This document shows positions 1 to 6,540 of a DNA stretch of 11,446 nt, in pieces. Within the stretch, counting starts at the first letter, position 1, and every line of letters starts with the position of its first letter. A program made the translations under genes and the position numbers. The notes under the pieces were generated by a model. That model was not told where the DNA came from. It was given only the letters and a program-made list of their open reading frames with translations, and made no database searches. The DNA is from an uncultured Oscillibacter sp. (GTDB taxonomy: Bacteria; Bacillota; Clostridia; Oscillospirales; Oscillospiraceae). Where the stretch lies: contig NZ_CAJUBK010000066.1 of assembly GCF_910584465.1 (NCBI RefSeq), forward strand, positions 1 to 11,446, given 5' to 3'.

Positions 1-1336
1 GGGCCTTGGCCTCGATCTGCCGGATGCGCTCCCGGGTGACGTTGAACTCCTTGCCGACCTCTTCCAGCGTCCGGGTCCGGCCGTCTTCGATGCCGAATCG
101 GAGCTTCAGCACCTTCTCCTCCCGGGGGGTCAGGGTGGACAGCACGTCCATCAGCTGCTCTTTGAGCAGCGTGAAGGACGCGGCCTCCGAGGGCTCCGAC
201 GCCCCCTCGTCCGGGATGAAGTCCCCCAGGTGGGAGTCCTCCTCCTCGCCGATGGGCGTCTCCAGGGAGACGGGCTCCTGGGCGATCTTCATGATCTCCC
301 GGACCTTGTCCACCGGCATGTTCATCTCGGCGGCGATCTCGTTGGGAGAGGGGTCGTGGCCCAGCTCCTGGAGGAGCTGGCGGCTGACCCGGATGACCTT
401 GTTGATGGTCTCCACCATGTGGACGGGGATGCGGATGGTCCGGGCCTGGTCGGCGATGGCCCGGGTGATGGCCTGCCGGATCCACCAGGTGGCGTAGGTG
501 GAGAACTTATAGCCCTTGGTGTAGTCGAACTTCTCCACGGCCTTGATGAGGCCCAGGTTGCCCTCCTGGATCAGGTCCAGGAACAGCATCCCGCGGCCCA
601 CATAGCGCTTGGCGATGGAGACCACCAGGCGGAGGTTGGCCTCCGCCAGCTTCTGCTTGGCGGTCTCGCCGGCCCGGTACTGCTTTTTCAGCACGGCGGC
701 CTCCGCGGCGTCGATCTCCTCGCCGGCCTCCCGGCGCTGGCGGAGCTCCGCCAGCTTCTGCTCCGCCTCGTTCCCGGCGGACATGGCCTGGGCGAGGCTG
801 ACCTCCTCCTCCGGGGTCAGCAGGGCCACCTTGCCGATCTCCTTGAGGTACATACGGACCGGGTCGTCGATGGAGAAGCTGTTGACCAGGGTGTTGGGAT
901 CCACCAGCTCCTCTTCCTCCATGCCGGCGATCTCCTCGGCGGCGGGGCCCTCGTCCGGCAGCTCCGGCAGCAGGTCCTCCTCGGCGCTGATGTCGATGTT
1001 CAGCGCCTCCAGGGAGTCGTAGAGCTGGTCCATCTGCTCGCTCTCCAGGTTCAGATCGTCCACGGCCTCCATCAGCTCGGCGGATTCCAGCTTGCCCTTC
1101 TTCTTGCTCTTGGCCAGCAGTTCCCGGAGCTTCTCGTTGCTGATGAGCCAGGAGGCGGCGGGGAGGGCGGCGACCTGCTTGTCGTCCAGGCGGACGATCC
1201 CGGCCTTCTTGGCCTCCTCGTCGGTCATGATATGGGGAGCGGCCTCCGCCTGGGGGGGCCCCGCCGCCGTGTCGGCGGCGGCTAAGATGGCATCGGCCTG
1301 ACGCTCCAGCTCCTGGGGATCCTGTTTATTAGACAT
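1..1336 (-). CDS. rpoD: Primary sigma factor RpoD/SigA (C-terminus cut by window edge)
   Basis: This is the housekeeping sigma subunit, which directs RNA polymerase to -10/-35 promoters. 445 codons are present. The frame runs off the left edge in region 4.2 just after RERIRQIEAKA, so roughly the last 20 residues of a normal SigA are missing. Visible parts: a region 1.1-like segment around residues 77-117 behind an acidic N-terminal extension; region 1.2 from DDPVRMYLKEIG (157-168); the near-invariant region 2 with KRYVGRGMLFLDLIQEGNLG and YATWWIRQAITRAI (243-294); region 3 with RIPVHMVETINK and SLETPIGEEEDSHLGDFI; and region 4 from LTPREEKVLKLRFG (402). The linker between 1.2 and 2.1 carries about 35 extra residues (193-227) relative to B. 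subtilis SigA as I recall it. The ATG at 1336 overlaps the end of dnaG by 8 nt, which implies coupled translation. Family assignment is essentially certain. Confidence 0.97.
   Translation of the reverse strand, partial: MSNKQDPQELERQADAILAAADTAAGPPQAEAAPHIMTDEEAKKAGIVRLDDKQVAALPAASWLISNEKLRELLAKSKKKGKLESAELMEAVDDLNLESEQMDQLYDSLEALNIDISAEEDLLPELPDEGPAAEEIAGMEEEELVDPNTLVNSFSIDDPVRMYLKEIGKVALLTPEEEVSLAQAMSAGNEAEQKLAELRQRREAGEEIDAAEAAVLKKQYRAGETAKQKLAEANLRLVVSIAKRYVGRGMLFLDLIQEGNLGLIKAVEKFDYTKGYKFSTYATWWIRQAITRAIADQARTIRIPVHMVETINKVIRVSRQLLQELGHDPSPNEIAAEMNMPVDKVREIMKIAQEPVSLETPIGEEEDSHLGDFIPDEGASEPSEAASFTLLKEQLMDVLSTLTPREEKVLKLRFGIEDGRTRTLEEVGKEFNVTRERIRQIEAKA
641..762. repeat. 17-bp direct repeat pair bracketing extra codons inside rpoD
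   Basis: The 17-mer ctccgccagcttctgct occurs at 641-657 and again at 746-762. The period is 105 bp, exactly 35 codons in frame. In the protein the two copies encode EQKLAE (192-197) and KQKLAE (227-232). Collapsing one copy with the intervening DNA would leave the compact linker typical of SigA proteins. The repeat is read directly; duplication or insertion as its origin is inferred. Confidence 0.8.
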
Positions 1337-3110
1337 TCCGTTTTTCTCCCTTTTTATCTTTGTATTTTTCTGCCGCCGTCAACAGGGGATCGGATCCCCC
1401 GCCGGATCGCTTCACAGCCTCCGACTGTATGACGCTTATGTAATCCGACAGCGCCTGCCGCCGGTTCCGGACGGATTCCGGCAGCTGGCAGATGGCGGTG
1501 ACATGGGCCATCTCCTCCGGGCTCAGTTCCCCGGAGAGGAGGGACAGCGTGAGGCTCCGTCCCGCTTCCTTCGCCTGCCACAGCAGGCCGAAGACCCGGC
1601 CCAGCAGGGGGGAGGAGAAGTCCTCCGCGTCCAAAGGCGGCTGGGGCGGGAAGAGGCCGTCGTCCAGCAGCAGCAGCCGGAGCACGCCTTCCTCCGCCCG
1701 GGCGGAACGCATGTTGCCGTAGCGCAGGGCCCGTTCCTTCGGCTGGAGCCGCGCCGCTGGGGCCAGATCCCGCTGCAGCTCCGCCCGGTCCTCCCGGGCG
1801 ATCTTCCGCTTCCTGGCCTTCCGCACGTCCAGCTTCATGGCGTCGGGCGTGATGCGGGCGGCCTCGGCGGCCCGGGCGGCGTAGACCTCCCGCTCCACCT
1901 CGCTGGGGAGCTCCGCCAGCAGCCGGCTGATCTCCTCGCTGTAGGCGACCCTGGCCTCGTCGTTGTCCAGGTCGTATTTCCCGGCGATCTGGGCCATGCG
2001 GAACTCCACGCCGTTCTCGCTGCCGCTGAGCAGCCGCTCGAAGGCTTCCGGGCCCTGGTTTTTGATGAAGTCGTCGGCGTCCTGCTTCACCAGCCCGCCG
2101 TCCTCGGTCCGCCGCCGGGGGAGCTGGAGGACCTTCACCGAGAGCCCGGAGCCGCTGAGCAGCTGCAGCGCCCGCTCCGTGGCGATCTTCCCGGCGTTGT
2201 CGTTGTCGTAGCACAGGACCAGCTCCTTGGTGAACCGGGAGAGGAGCCGGACCTGCTCCTGGGTCAGGGCGGTGCCCATGGAGGCCACCGCGTTGTCGAA
2301 GCCCGCCTGGTGGAGGGTGACGATGTCCAGGTTGCCCTCGCAGAGGATGATGTTGGGCCGCTTGGACTTCTTCGCCAGGTTCAGGCCGTAGAGACAGCGG
2401 CGCTTGCTGTACACCGGCGTCTCGGAGGAGTTCATATACTTGGGCTCGGACTTGTCCAGCACCCGGCTGCCGAAGGCCACCACGTCGCCCCGGGTGTCGA
2501 TGACCGGGAGCATGAGGCGGCCGCGGAACTTGTCATAGAACCCGCCCTTTTTGTTGTCCACGATCAGCCCCGCCGCCAGCAGCTCCGCCTTCGAATAGCC
2601 CTTGGCGGTCATGGCGTCCAGCAGCACGTCCCAGGCGTCCAGGGAGGCGCCCATGCCGAAGCGGACGGCGGTGGCCTTCCGGATCTGGCGGCGCTCCAGG
2701 TAGTCCCGGACCGCCCGGCCCTCGGGCTGCTGGAGGAGGCGGTAGTAGAACCGGGCGGCTTCCCGGTTCAGGTCCAGGAGGCGCTGCCGCCGGGCCGCGG
2801 CCTCCCGGTCGCCCTCCTCCTCCGGCACCGTGAGCCCGGCCCGCTTGGCCAGGAACCGCACCGCGTCCGGGAAGGGGAGGCCCTCCTCCTCCATGATGAA
2901 ATTGATGACGCCGCCGCCCCTCTTGCAGCCGAAGCAGTAGTAGATCTGCTTATCCGGCGAGACGGAGAAGGAGCCGGTCTTCTCGCTGTGGAAGGGGCAG
3001 AGGCCGAAGAGGTTGGAGCCCCGGCGGGTCAGCTGGACATAGCTGCCGACCACGTCCACGATGTCGCTCCTGGCGGTCAGCTCGTCCAGGAAGCTCTGGG
3101 GGAAGGCCAC
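1329..3110 (-). CDS. dnaG: DNA primase DnaG
   Basis: DnaG synthesises RNA primers at the replication fork and docks on the replicative helicase through its C-terminus. I take the GTG at 3110 as the start, giving 593 residues. It follows AGGAGG with a 9-nt spacer and yields the usual N-terminus MAFPQSFLDELTARSDIVDVVGSYVQL. The frame stays open to a TTG at 3143, but that has no ribosome binding site. The CHC2 zinc finger is Cys38, His41, Cys59, Cys62. The RNA polymerase core with a Toprim fold follows: catalytic Glu258 in the motif EGNLD (more often EGYMD) and the acidic pair Asp302/Asp304 in YDNDNAG. The last 130 or so residues are the variable helicase-binding domain. Length is normal for the family. 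It is the first gene of the dnaG-rpoD operon, a classic Firmicute arrangement. No convincing -35/-10 pair was found just upstream. Confidence 0.97.
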   Translation of the reverse strand: MAFPQSFLDELTARSDIVDVVGSYVQLTRRGSNLFGLCPFHSEKTGSFSVSPDKQIYYCFGCKRGGGVINFIMEEEGLPFPDAVRFLAKRAGLTVPEEEGDREAAARRQRLLDLNREAARFYYRLLQQPEGRAVRDYLERRQIRKATAVRFGMGASLDAWDVLLDAMTAKGYSKAELLAAGLIVDNKKGGFYDKFRGRLMLPVIDTRGDVVAFGSRVLDKSEPKYMNSSETPVYSKRRCLYGLNLAKKSKRPNIILCEGNLDIVTLHQAGFDNAVASMGTALTQEQVRLLSRFTKELVLCYDNDNAGKIATERALQLLSGSGLSVKVLQLPRRRTEDGGLVKQDADDFIKNQGPEAFERLLSGSENGVEFRMAQIAGKYDLDNDEARVAYSEEISRLLAELPSEVEREVYAARAAEAARITPDAMKLDVRKARKRKIAREDRAELQRDLAPAARLQPKERALRYGNMRSARAEEGVLRLLLLDDGLFPPQPPLDAEDFSSPLLGRVFGLLWQAKEAGRSLTLSLLSGELSPEEMAHVTAICQLPESVRNRRQALSDYISVIQSEAVKRSGGGSDPLLTAAEKYKDKKGEKRNV

Positions 3111-3119
3111 GGCTCGTCC

Positions 3120-3125
3120 CCTCCT
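3120..3125 (-). promoter_or_regulatory. Shine-Dalgarno site that sets the dnaG start
   Basis: The minus strand reads AGGAGG here, followed by nine bases and then GTG at 3110. The site lies inside the frame that would open from the upstream TTG at 3143. It therefore argues for the shorter 593-residue protein. Confidence 0.8.
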
Positions 3126-3278
3126 TTCGGTCAGTTTAGCCAAAATATGCTCTGGTCATACCGAAAAGGTGAGGATCCCAGCCGAGTTGATATTTTTGGC
3201 ATCATAATCTATATACGCCGCCGCCCCGGGATTCCCTCTTTTTTCTGTATATTTTTTGAAAAGTTTCCCCGGAGGGGC

Positions 3279-3307
3279 TTTACAGGCCGGGGGGAAATGC
3301 TTAAAAT
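3279..3307 (+). promoter_or_regulatory. SigA-type promoter of the phosphopantetheinyl transferase gene
   Basis: The -35 box is TTTACA (3279-3284, 5/6 to consensus), the spacer is 17 bp, and the -10 box is TAAAAT (3302-3307, 5/6). Transcription would start near 3314, leaving a leader of about 25 nt that contains AAGGAGG seven bases before the ATG at 3339. The rest of the 228-bp gap between dnaG and this gene (3111-3338) is AT-richer than its surroundings. On the minus strand it holds only weak -10-like sequences, such as TATGAT at 3206-3201 without a matching -35. Confidence 0.78.
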
Positions 3308-3338
3308 AAAGGGGAAACGGAAGGAAGGAGGGCCCGCC

Positions 3339-3938
3339 ATGCCCATCGAACTGTGGACGGCCCGGATGGAGCGGCCCCTGACGGGCCCCGAGCGGGAGGC
3401 GATCTTGCCGCTGCTGCCCCCGGCCCGGCGGGAGCGGCTGCTGAGGACGCTGGACGTGGGGAAGCAGCGGGAGCCCCTGTGCGCATATTTGATCTTATGC
3501 CTGGCCCTGCGGCAGAAGTACGGCTGGAAGGGCCTCCCGGAGGTGGCCCTGAGCCAGCTGGGCAAGCCCTATTTCCCCGAATGCCCCGACGTCCACTTCA
3601 ACATCAGCCATTCCAGCGGGGCGGTGCTGGTGGGCGTCTCGGACCAGGAGCTGGGAGTGGACATCGAGCGCATCCGCCCGGTGGGGCAGCGGATGATGGT
3701 CCGCCTGGCCCATGTGACCACGGAGGAGGCGTTCTTCCGCAGCTGGGTCCGCCGGGAGGCCAGGGCCAAGCGGAGCGGCGCCGGGATCGGCACCATCATG
3801 CGCTCCGAGTCCCCCCTGCAGCCGGGGGAGTCTTATTACGAGCTGGACACCTTCCCCGGATACGCCGCGGGGATGGCCACCCGCAGCCGGGAGCTGCCGG
3901 GGAAGCTCCATCGCTATTCGCTGGACGACATGCTGTGA
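3339..3938 (+). CDS. 4'-phosphopantetheinyl transferase superfamily protein (compact Sfp-like)
   Basis: Enzymes of this superfamily move the phosphopantetheine arm of coenzyme A onto a Ser of acyl or peptidyl carrier proteins, turning apo- into holo-forms. The protein has 199 residues. Family motifs are GKPYF (75-79), then FNISHSSGAVLVGVSD with His91, then GVDIE with the metal-binding acids Asp108 and Glu110, then the W(V/T)x(K/R)EAxxKxxG motif seen as WVRREARAKRSG with Glu140 and Lys144. Two oddities: the usual Lys of the KEA triad is Arg139, and the stretch between Asp-x-Glu and the Trp motif is shorter than I recall for Sfp. The C-terminal half is Sfp-like but poorly conserved. The ATG has an AAGGAGG site at 7-nt spacing and its own promoter and terminator, so the gene is probably monocistronic. 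Superfamily is confident; the carrier-protein substrate (fatty-acid ACP or a secondary-metabolite carrier) cannot be told. Confidence 0.87.
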   Translation: MPIELWTARMERPLTGPEREAILPLLPPARRERLLRTLDVGKQREPLCAYLILCLALRQKYGWKGLPEVALSQLGKPYFPECPDVHFNISHSSGAVLVGVSDQELGVDIERIRPVGQRMMVRLAHVTTEEAFFRSWVRREARAKRSGAGIGTIMRSESPLQPGESYYELDTFPGYAAGMATRSRELPGKLHRYSLDDML

Positions 3939-3954
3939 GCGGCGGGGGACAGAC

Positions 3955-3986
3955 GGGCAGGGAAGGGATCCCTGTCCTCTTTTTTT
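3955..3986 (+). terminator. Intrinsic terminator after the phosphopantetheinyl transferase gene
   Basis: A 9-bp stem (3955-3963 with 3969-3977, one G-T pair) closes a 5-nt loop and is followed by TCT and six more Ts. It lies 16 nt past the stop codon. It separates the transferase transcript from the sigma-factor genes downstream. Confidence 0.85.
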
Positions 3987-4064
3987 GCTGTCCGGCGCGA
4001 CCGGGCGCCGCCTGTTCCCGACTATATGGATAGGAGCGCTTTTTGGGAGAGGGGGAGGATCGTC

Positions 4065-4619
4065 TTGGAGGACCGGGACATCATCGCGCTGTATTGGGAA
4101 CGTTCGGAGGAGGCCATCCGGCGGACGGCGGAGAAGTACGGCGCTTACTGCGCCGGCATCATCCGCCGGGTGCTGGGGGACAGCCGGGACGCGGAGGAGT
4201 GCCTCAGCGACACCTGGCTGGGGGCCTGGAACGCCATGCCGCCCCAGCGGCCCCGCCGCCTGCCGCCCTTCCTGGGCCGCATCGCCCGGAACCGGGCGCT
4301 GGACCGCTATGACTATGACCGCGCCCAGTGCCGGGACAGCGGCTTCGAGGCGGTGCTGGAGGAGCTGTCGGACTGCGTGGGCGGCACGCCCCTGGAGGAG
4401 GGCTTCGACCTCCTCCGCCTGGGGGAGGCCATCTCCGGCTATCTGGATACGGTGTCCCCGGCGGCCCGGCTGGTGTTCCTGCGGCGGTACTGGTACTGCG
4501 ACAGCGTGGCGGAGATCGCCGCCGGGACGGGGTACAGTCCGTCCAAGGTGAAGTCCCAGCTCCACCGGACCCGGAAGGGGCTTAAGGAGCATCTCAGGAA
4601 GGAGGGCTATGACCTATGA
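4065..4619 (+). CDS. ECF-type RNA polymerase sigma factor
   Basis: This is an alternative sigma factor of the sigma-70 family reduced to regions 2 and 4, which redirects RNA polymerase to a small regulon. From the TTG at 4065 it has 184 residues. Region 2 spans about 8-88 (ALYWERSEEAI, DAEECLSDTWLGAWNAM, FLGRIARNRALDRY). A linker follows, then region 4 from about 120 with the helix-turn-helix SVAEIAAGTGYSPSKVKSQLHRTRKGL (147-173, quoted here as a span of key residues: Glu150, Ile151, Lys161, Lys163, Leu173). The TTG is preferred because GGAGG sits 6 nt upstream and the protein then begins MEDRDIIALYW. An in-frame ATG at 4026 would add 13 residues but has no ribosome binding site. Its stop overlaps the next start as ATGA, so the pair is translationally coupled. 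Target promoters and the ECF subgroup cannot be assigned. No clear promoter is visible between 3987 and 4064. Confidence 0.9.
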   Translation: MEDRDIIALYWERSEEAIRRTAEKYGAYCAGIIRRVLGDSRDAEECLSDTWLGAWNAMPPQRPRRLPPFLGRIARNRALDRYDYDRAQCRDSGFEAVLEELSDCVGGTPLEEGFDLLRLGEAISGYLDTVSPAARLVFLRRYWYCDSVAEIAAGTGYSPSKVKSQLHRTRKGLKEHLRKEGYDL

Positions 4620-5749
4620 CGGGAGGAGAGCTGTTCCGCGCCGTCGGCGAGGTCCGGGAGGACCAGATCGAGGCGGCGGGGACCGTGAAAAAGCAGATCT
4701 GCCCATGGAGGCGCTTCGGCGCGCTGGCGGCGTGCCTGGCGCTGATCGTGATGGCGGCCGCGGCGGCGGAGCTGAGGGAGGCAGGGGCGTGGGAGGCCAT
4801 CGTGAGGCGCTTCGATCCCGCCGCTGAAGCGGGAGGAGGGCCTGCCCTCGGGGGAGCGGCCGTACAGCCGTCCGGCCCCGGAGGGGCGGATCTCGGCGGC
4901 GGGGCCCCTGCCGGGGGCCTGGACGGTACGGACTACTGGACGGACGGCCCGGCCCGGCCCGCCCATTCCGGGTGGTCCACCGGCGTGGAGATCGGGGAGC
5001 TGTCCGGCCCGGGGGACGGGGATACGACGATCGGGATGTCGGCCTGCCTGGCCTGGCTGTCCCCGGAGGAGATCTTCGCCCAGGACACGGCGGTCTTCCG
5101 GGGGACCATCCGGGAGCTGCAGTACTTCGTCACGGGACCGGGGCATGGAGGCATGGAGACCTATTACACCCGGGCCATCGTGGAAGTGACCGATCCCATC
5201 CGGGGGGATCTGACGGCGGGGGAGACGTACAACCTCCTTTGGCTGGGGGCCAAGGGCTATATGACCACCTCCATCTCCGGCCCCCTGGAGGACCTGGAAG
5301 AGGGGAGCGAGGCCGTCTTCATGCCCATCCCGACGGACCGGGACACGGGCTGGAGGGAAGGGGACCGCTATCTCTGCTACGCGGACCTGGCGGACTTCTA
5401 CCTGGGAGAGGGGCAGCGCTATGTCTTCGCGGACACGGCGGAGGGCCCGGCCTTCGACCGGAGCACTTACGAGGGCCTTGCCGGGGCGGAGACCCTGGAC
5501 GACGTGACGGCCTATATCCGGGAGCAGATCGGAGCGGAGGACCCCCAGGGGCGGGCCGTCATCGGAGGAGGGATCGAGCCGGAGCCAGGCGGGCATGTCT
5601 TTGTGGAGGGAGCGGAGCGGACCCGGCCTGCAGAGCGCGCCGTCCCCCAGGAGGAGCCGTCGGAGACGGCGGAGGCGGACGGCAGTCCGGCCTCCGGCCC
5701 CGCCGGCGCCCCGGGACAGCTCCCCGGCGGCGCCTATGTGAGCGGATGA
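4616..5749 (+). CDS. Putative membrane anti-sigma factor / sensor partner of the ECF sigma
   Basis: A 377-residue protein whose ATG overlaps the sigma-factor stop by 4 nt; AGGAGG lies 10 nt upstream. Architecture: a short cytoplasmic segment (1-33, GELFRAVGEVREDQIEAAG), one transmembrane helix (about 34-52, ending in an Ala run), then a Gly/Pro/Ala-rich stalk to about 135. A globular outer domain (about 140-312) follows, containing FRGTIRELQYFVTG, YYTRAIVEVTDPIRGDLTAGETY, EAVFMPIPTDRD and YVFADTAEGPAFDRSTYEGL. It ends in a low-complexity Pro/Ala/Glu/Gly tail from about 325 to 377. I recall this outer domain, beta-rich by pattern, in proteins encoded beside ECF sigma genes in gut Clostridia. 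No zinc-binding anti-sigma motif (HxxxCxxC) is present. The role is inferred from gene order, overlap and topology. The signal sensed is unknown. Confidence 0.72.
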   Translation: MTGGELFRAVGEVREDQIEAAGTVKKQICPWRRFGALAACLALIVMAAAAAELREAGAWEAIVRRFDPAAEAGGGPALGGAAVQPSGPGGADLGGGAPAGGLDGTDYWTDGPARPAHSGWSTGVEIGELSGPGDGDTTIGMSACLAWLSPEEIFAQDTAVFRGTIRELQYFVTGPGHGGMETYYTRAIVEVTDPIRGDLTAGETYNLLWLGAKGYMTTSISGPLEDLEEGSEAVFMPIPTDRDTGWREGDRYLCYADLADFYLGEGQRYVFADTAEGPAFDRSTYEGLAGAETLDDVTAYIREQIGAEDPQGRAVIGGGIEPEPGGHVFVEGAERTRPAERAVPQEEPSETAEADGSPASGPAGAPGQLPGGAYVSG

Positions 5750-5983
5750 GGGAAACGCGGGCCCAGCCCGCGAAAAGAGCCCCCGGCAGAGTCCCGCCGC
5801 CCGCAGGCGGCGAAAGGGATCGCGATAAGTCTTTTATGGCGACATGCGCGTCACAAAAAGCACCCCCTCGCTCCTCGGAGCATGCGAAGCCCCCACCCGC
5901 CAGGCGGGTGGGGGCTGAGTGCGCGCAGGGGAACGCGGTCCCTCCCCCTCGTCCAAGATCCGCAGATCCCGGACGCAAGAGCA
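5750..5983. other. Gene-free, hairpin-rich gap between convergent transcription units
   Basis: No credible coding frame is seen in these 234 bases. Inverted repeats are dense: CGCGGGC/GCCCGCG with a 3-nt loop (5756-5772), CGCCGCC/GGCGGCG with a 4-nt loop (5795-5812), GCTCC/GGAGC with a 2-nt loop (5870-5881), and the 29-bp palindrome listed separately. None has a clean T-run on either strand. The minus strand does read TGCTTTTTG shortly after two of them (5868-5860), so weak termination of the hinT operon is possible. Confidence 0.6.
5888..5916. repeat. Perfect 14-bp inverted repeat, terminator-like
   Basis: AGCCCCCACCCGCC (5888-5901) is followed by one central A and its exact reverse complement (5903-5916). 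It lies 67 bp past the hinT stop in the direction of that operon and 138 bp past the anti-sigma stop. It has no adjacent T-run on either strand. It may be a degraded or bidirectional terminator, or a dispersed intergenic repeat. Confidence 0.7.
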
Positions 5984-6322
5984 TCAGCCCGGAGGCCAGG
6001 TCATGTCCCGGCCGGAGAGGACATGGAAATGCAGGTGGGGCACGCTCTGGCCCGCCTGCTCGCCGATGTTGGAGACCACGCGGTAGCTCTCCATCCCGGC
6101 CTCGTTCGCCAGCTTGGCGATGACCTCGAAGATGTGGGCGACGATGCCGCTGTTGTCCGCGCCGATCTCGGCCACGGAGCGGATGTGGGCCTTGGGGATC
6201 GCCAGGAAATGCGTGGGGGCCTGGGGGGCGATGTCGTTGAAGACGAAGCAAACGTCGTCCTCATAGACCTTGCCGCTGGGGATCTCCCCCGCGGCGATCT
6301 TGCAGAATAAGCAGTCGGACAT
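5984..6322 (-). CDS. hinT: HIT-family nucleotide-binding protein (HinT type)
   Basis: A 112-residue histidine-triad protein of the HINT branch. These cytoplasmic homodimers hydrolyse purine nucleoside phosphoramidates and adenylates. The start is DCLFCKIAAGEIPSGKVYEDD with Cys4 and Cys7, as in many bacterial HINTs. The active site is PHLHFHVL, with His96, His98 and His100 forming the triad. The C-terminus MTWPPG is the usual HINT ending. The length is full for the family. The ATG at 6322 has AGGAGG about 7 nt upstream. It is the last gene of the alaS-led operon, 33 nt past the DUF4250 stop. HINT proteins act on aminoacyl-adenylates in other systems, so the link to alaS may be functional; that is inference. 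Confidence 0.95.
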   Translation of the reverse strand: MSDCLFCKIAAGEIPSGKVYEDDVCFVFNDIAPQAPTHFLAIPKAHIRSVAEIGADNSGIVAHIFEVIAKLANEAGMESYRVVSNIGEQAGQSVPHLHFHVLSGRDMTWPPG

Positions 6323-6355
6323 GGATGTACCTCCTCGTATCGAGATCTGGATCGG

Positions 6356-6529
6356 TCAGGTGAACTGGTTTTTACCGGCGTCGTAGCGTCGGCCCAGCGC
6401 GGCCAGCGCCTCCTCCAGCGCCGTCTGGTCCGCGTCCAGGGAGGCGCACAGCTCCGCCAGGCTGGGATACTCGTCCCGGAGCTTCGTGTTGACGAAGCTC
6501 AGCAGGATGGCGGGGTCGGTCGGGAGCAT
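6356..6529 (-). CDS. DUF4250 domain-containing small protein
   Basis: A 57-residue protein beginning MLPTDPAILLSFVNTKLRDEYPSLAELCASLDAD and ending GRRYDAGKNQFT in form. From memory this matches DUF4250, a small protein family of Clostridia with no known function. The ATG at 6529 is chosen because it gives the family's N-terminus. The frame is open for another 14 codons, but those overlap the cupin gene. The ribosome binding site is weak (GAGG about 11 nt upstream), and the start lies 11 nt past the cupin stop, so translation may be coupled. It is cytoplasmic, with no membrane segment or Cys motif. Confidence 0.85.
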   Translation of the reverse strand: MLPTDPAILLSFVNTKLRDEYPSLAELCASLDADQTALEEALAALGRRYDAGKNQFT

Positions 6530-6540
6530 GGACCCGTCCC

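Noticed and set aside
230..1285. 351-codon plus-strand frame
   Set aside because: Antisense to rpoD, low-complexity Leu/Gly/Asp composition, and no homology that I recognise.
1503..3338. Long plus-strand frame running into the phosphopantetheinyl transferase gene
   Set aside because: It is antisense to dnaG and in frame with the transferase only by chance. The true start at 3339 has its own promoter and ribosome binding site.
4607..5596. 329-codon minus-strand frame
   Set aside because: Antisense to the membrane anti-sigma gene. The overlapping plus-strand gene has coupled translation, a membrane helix and sensible domains.
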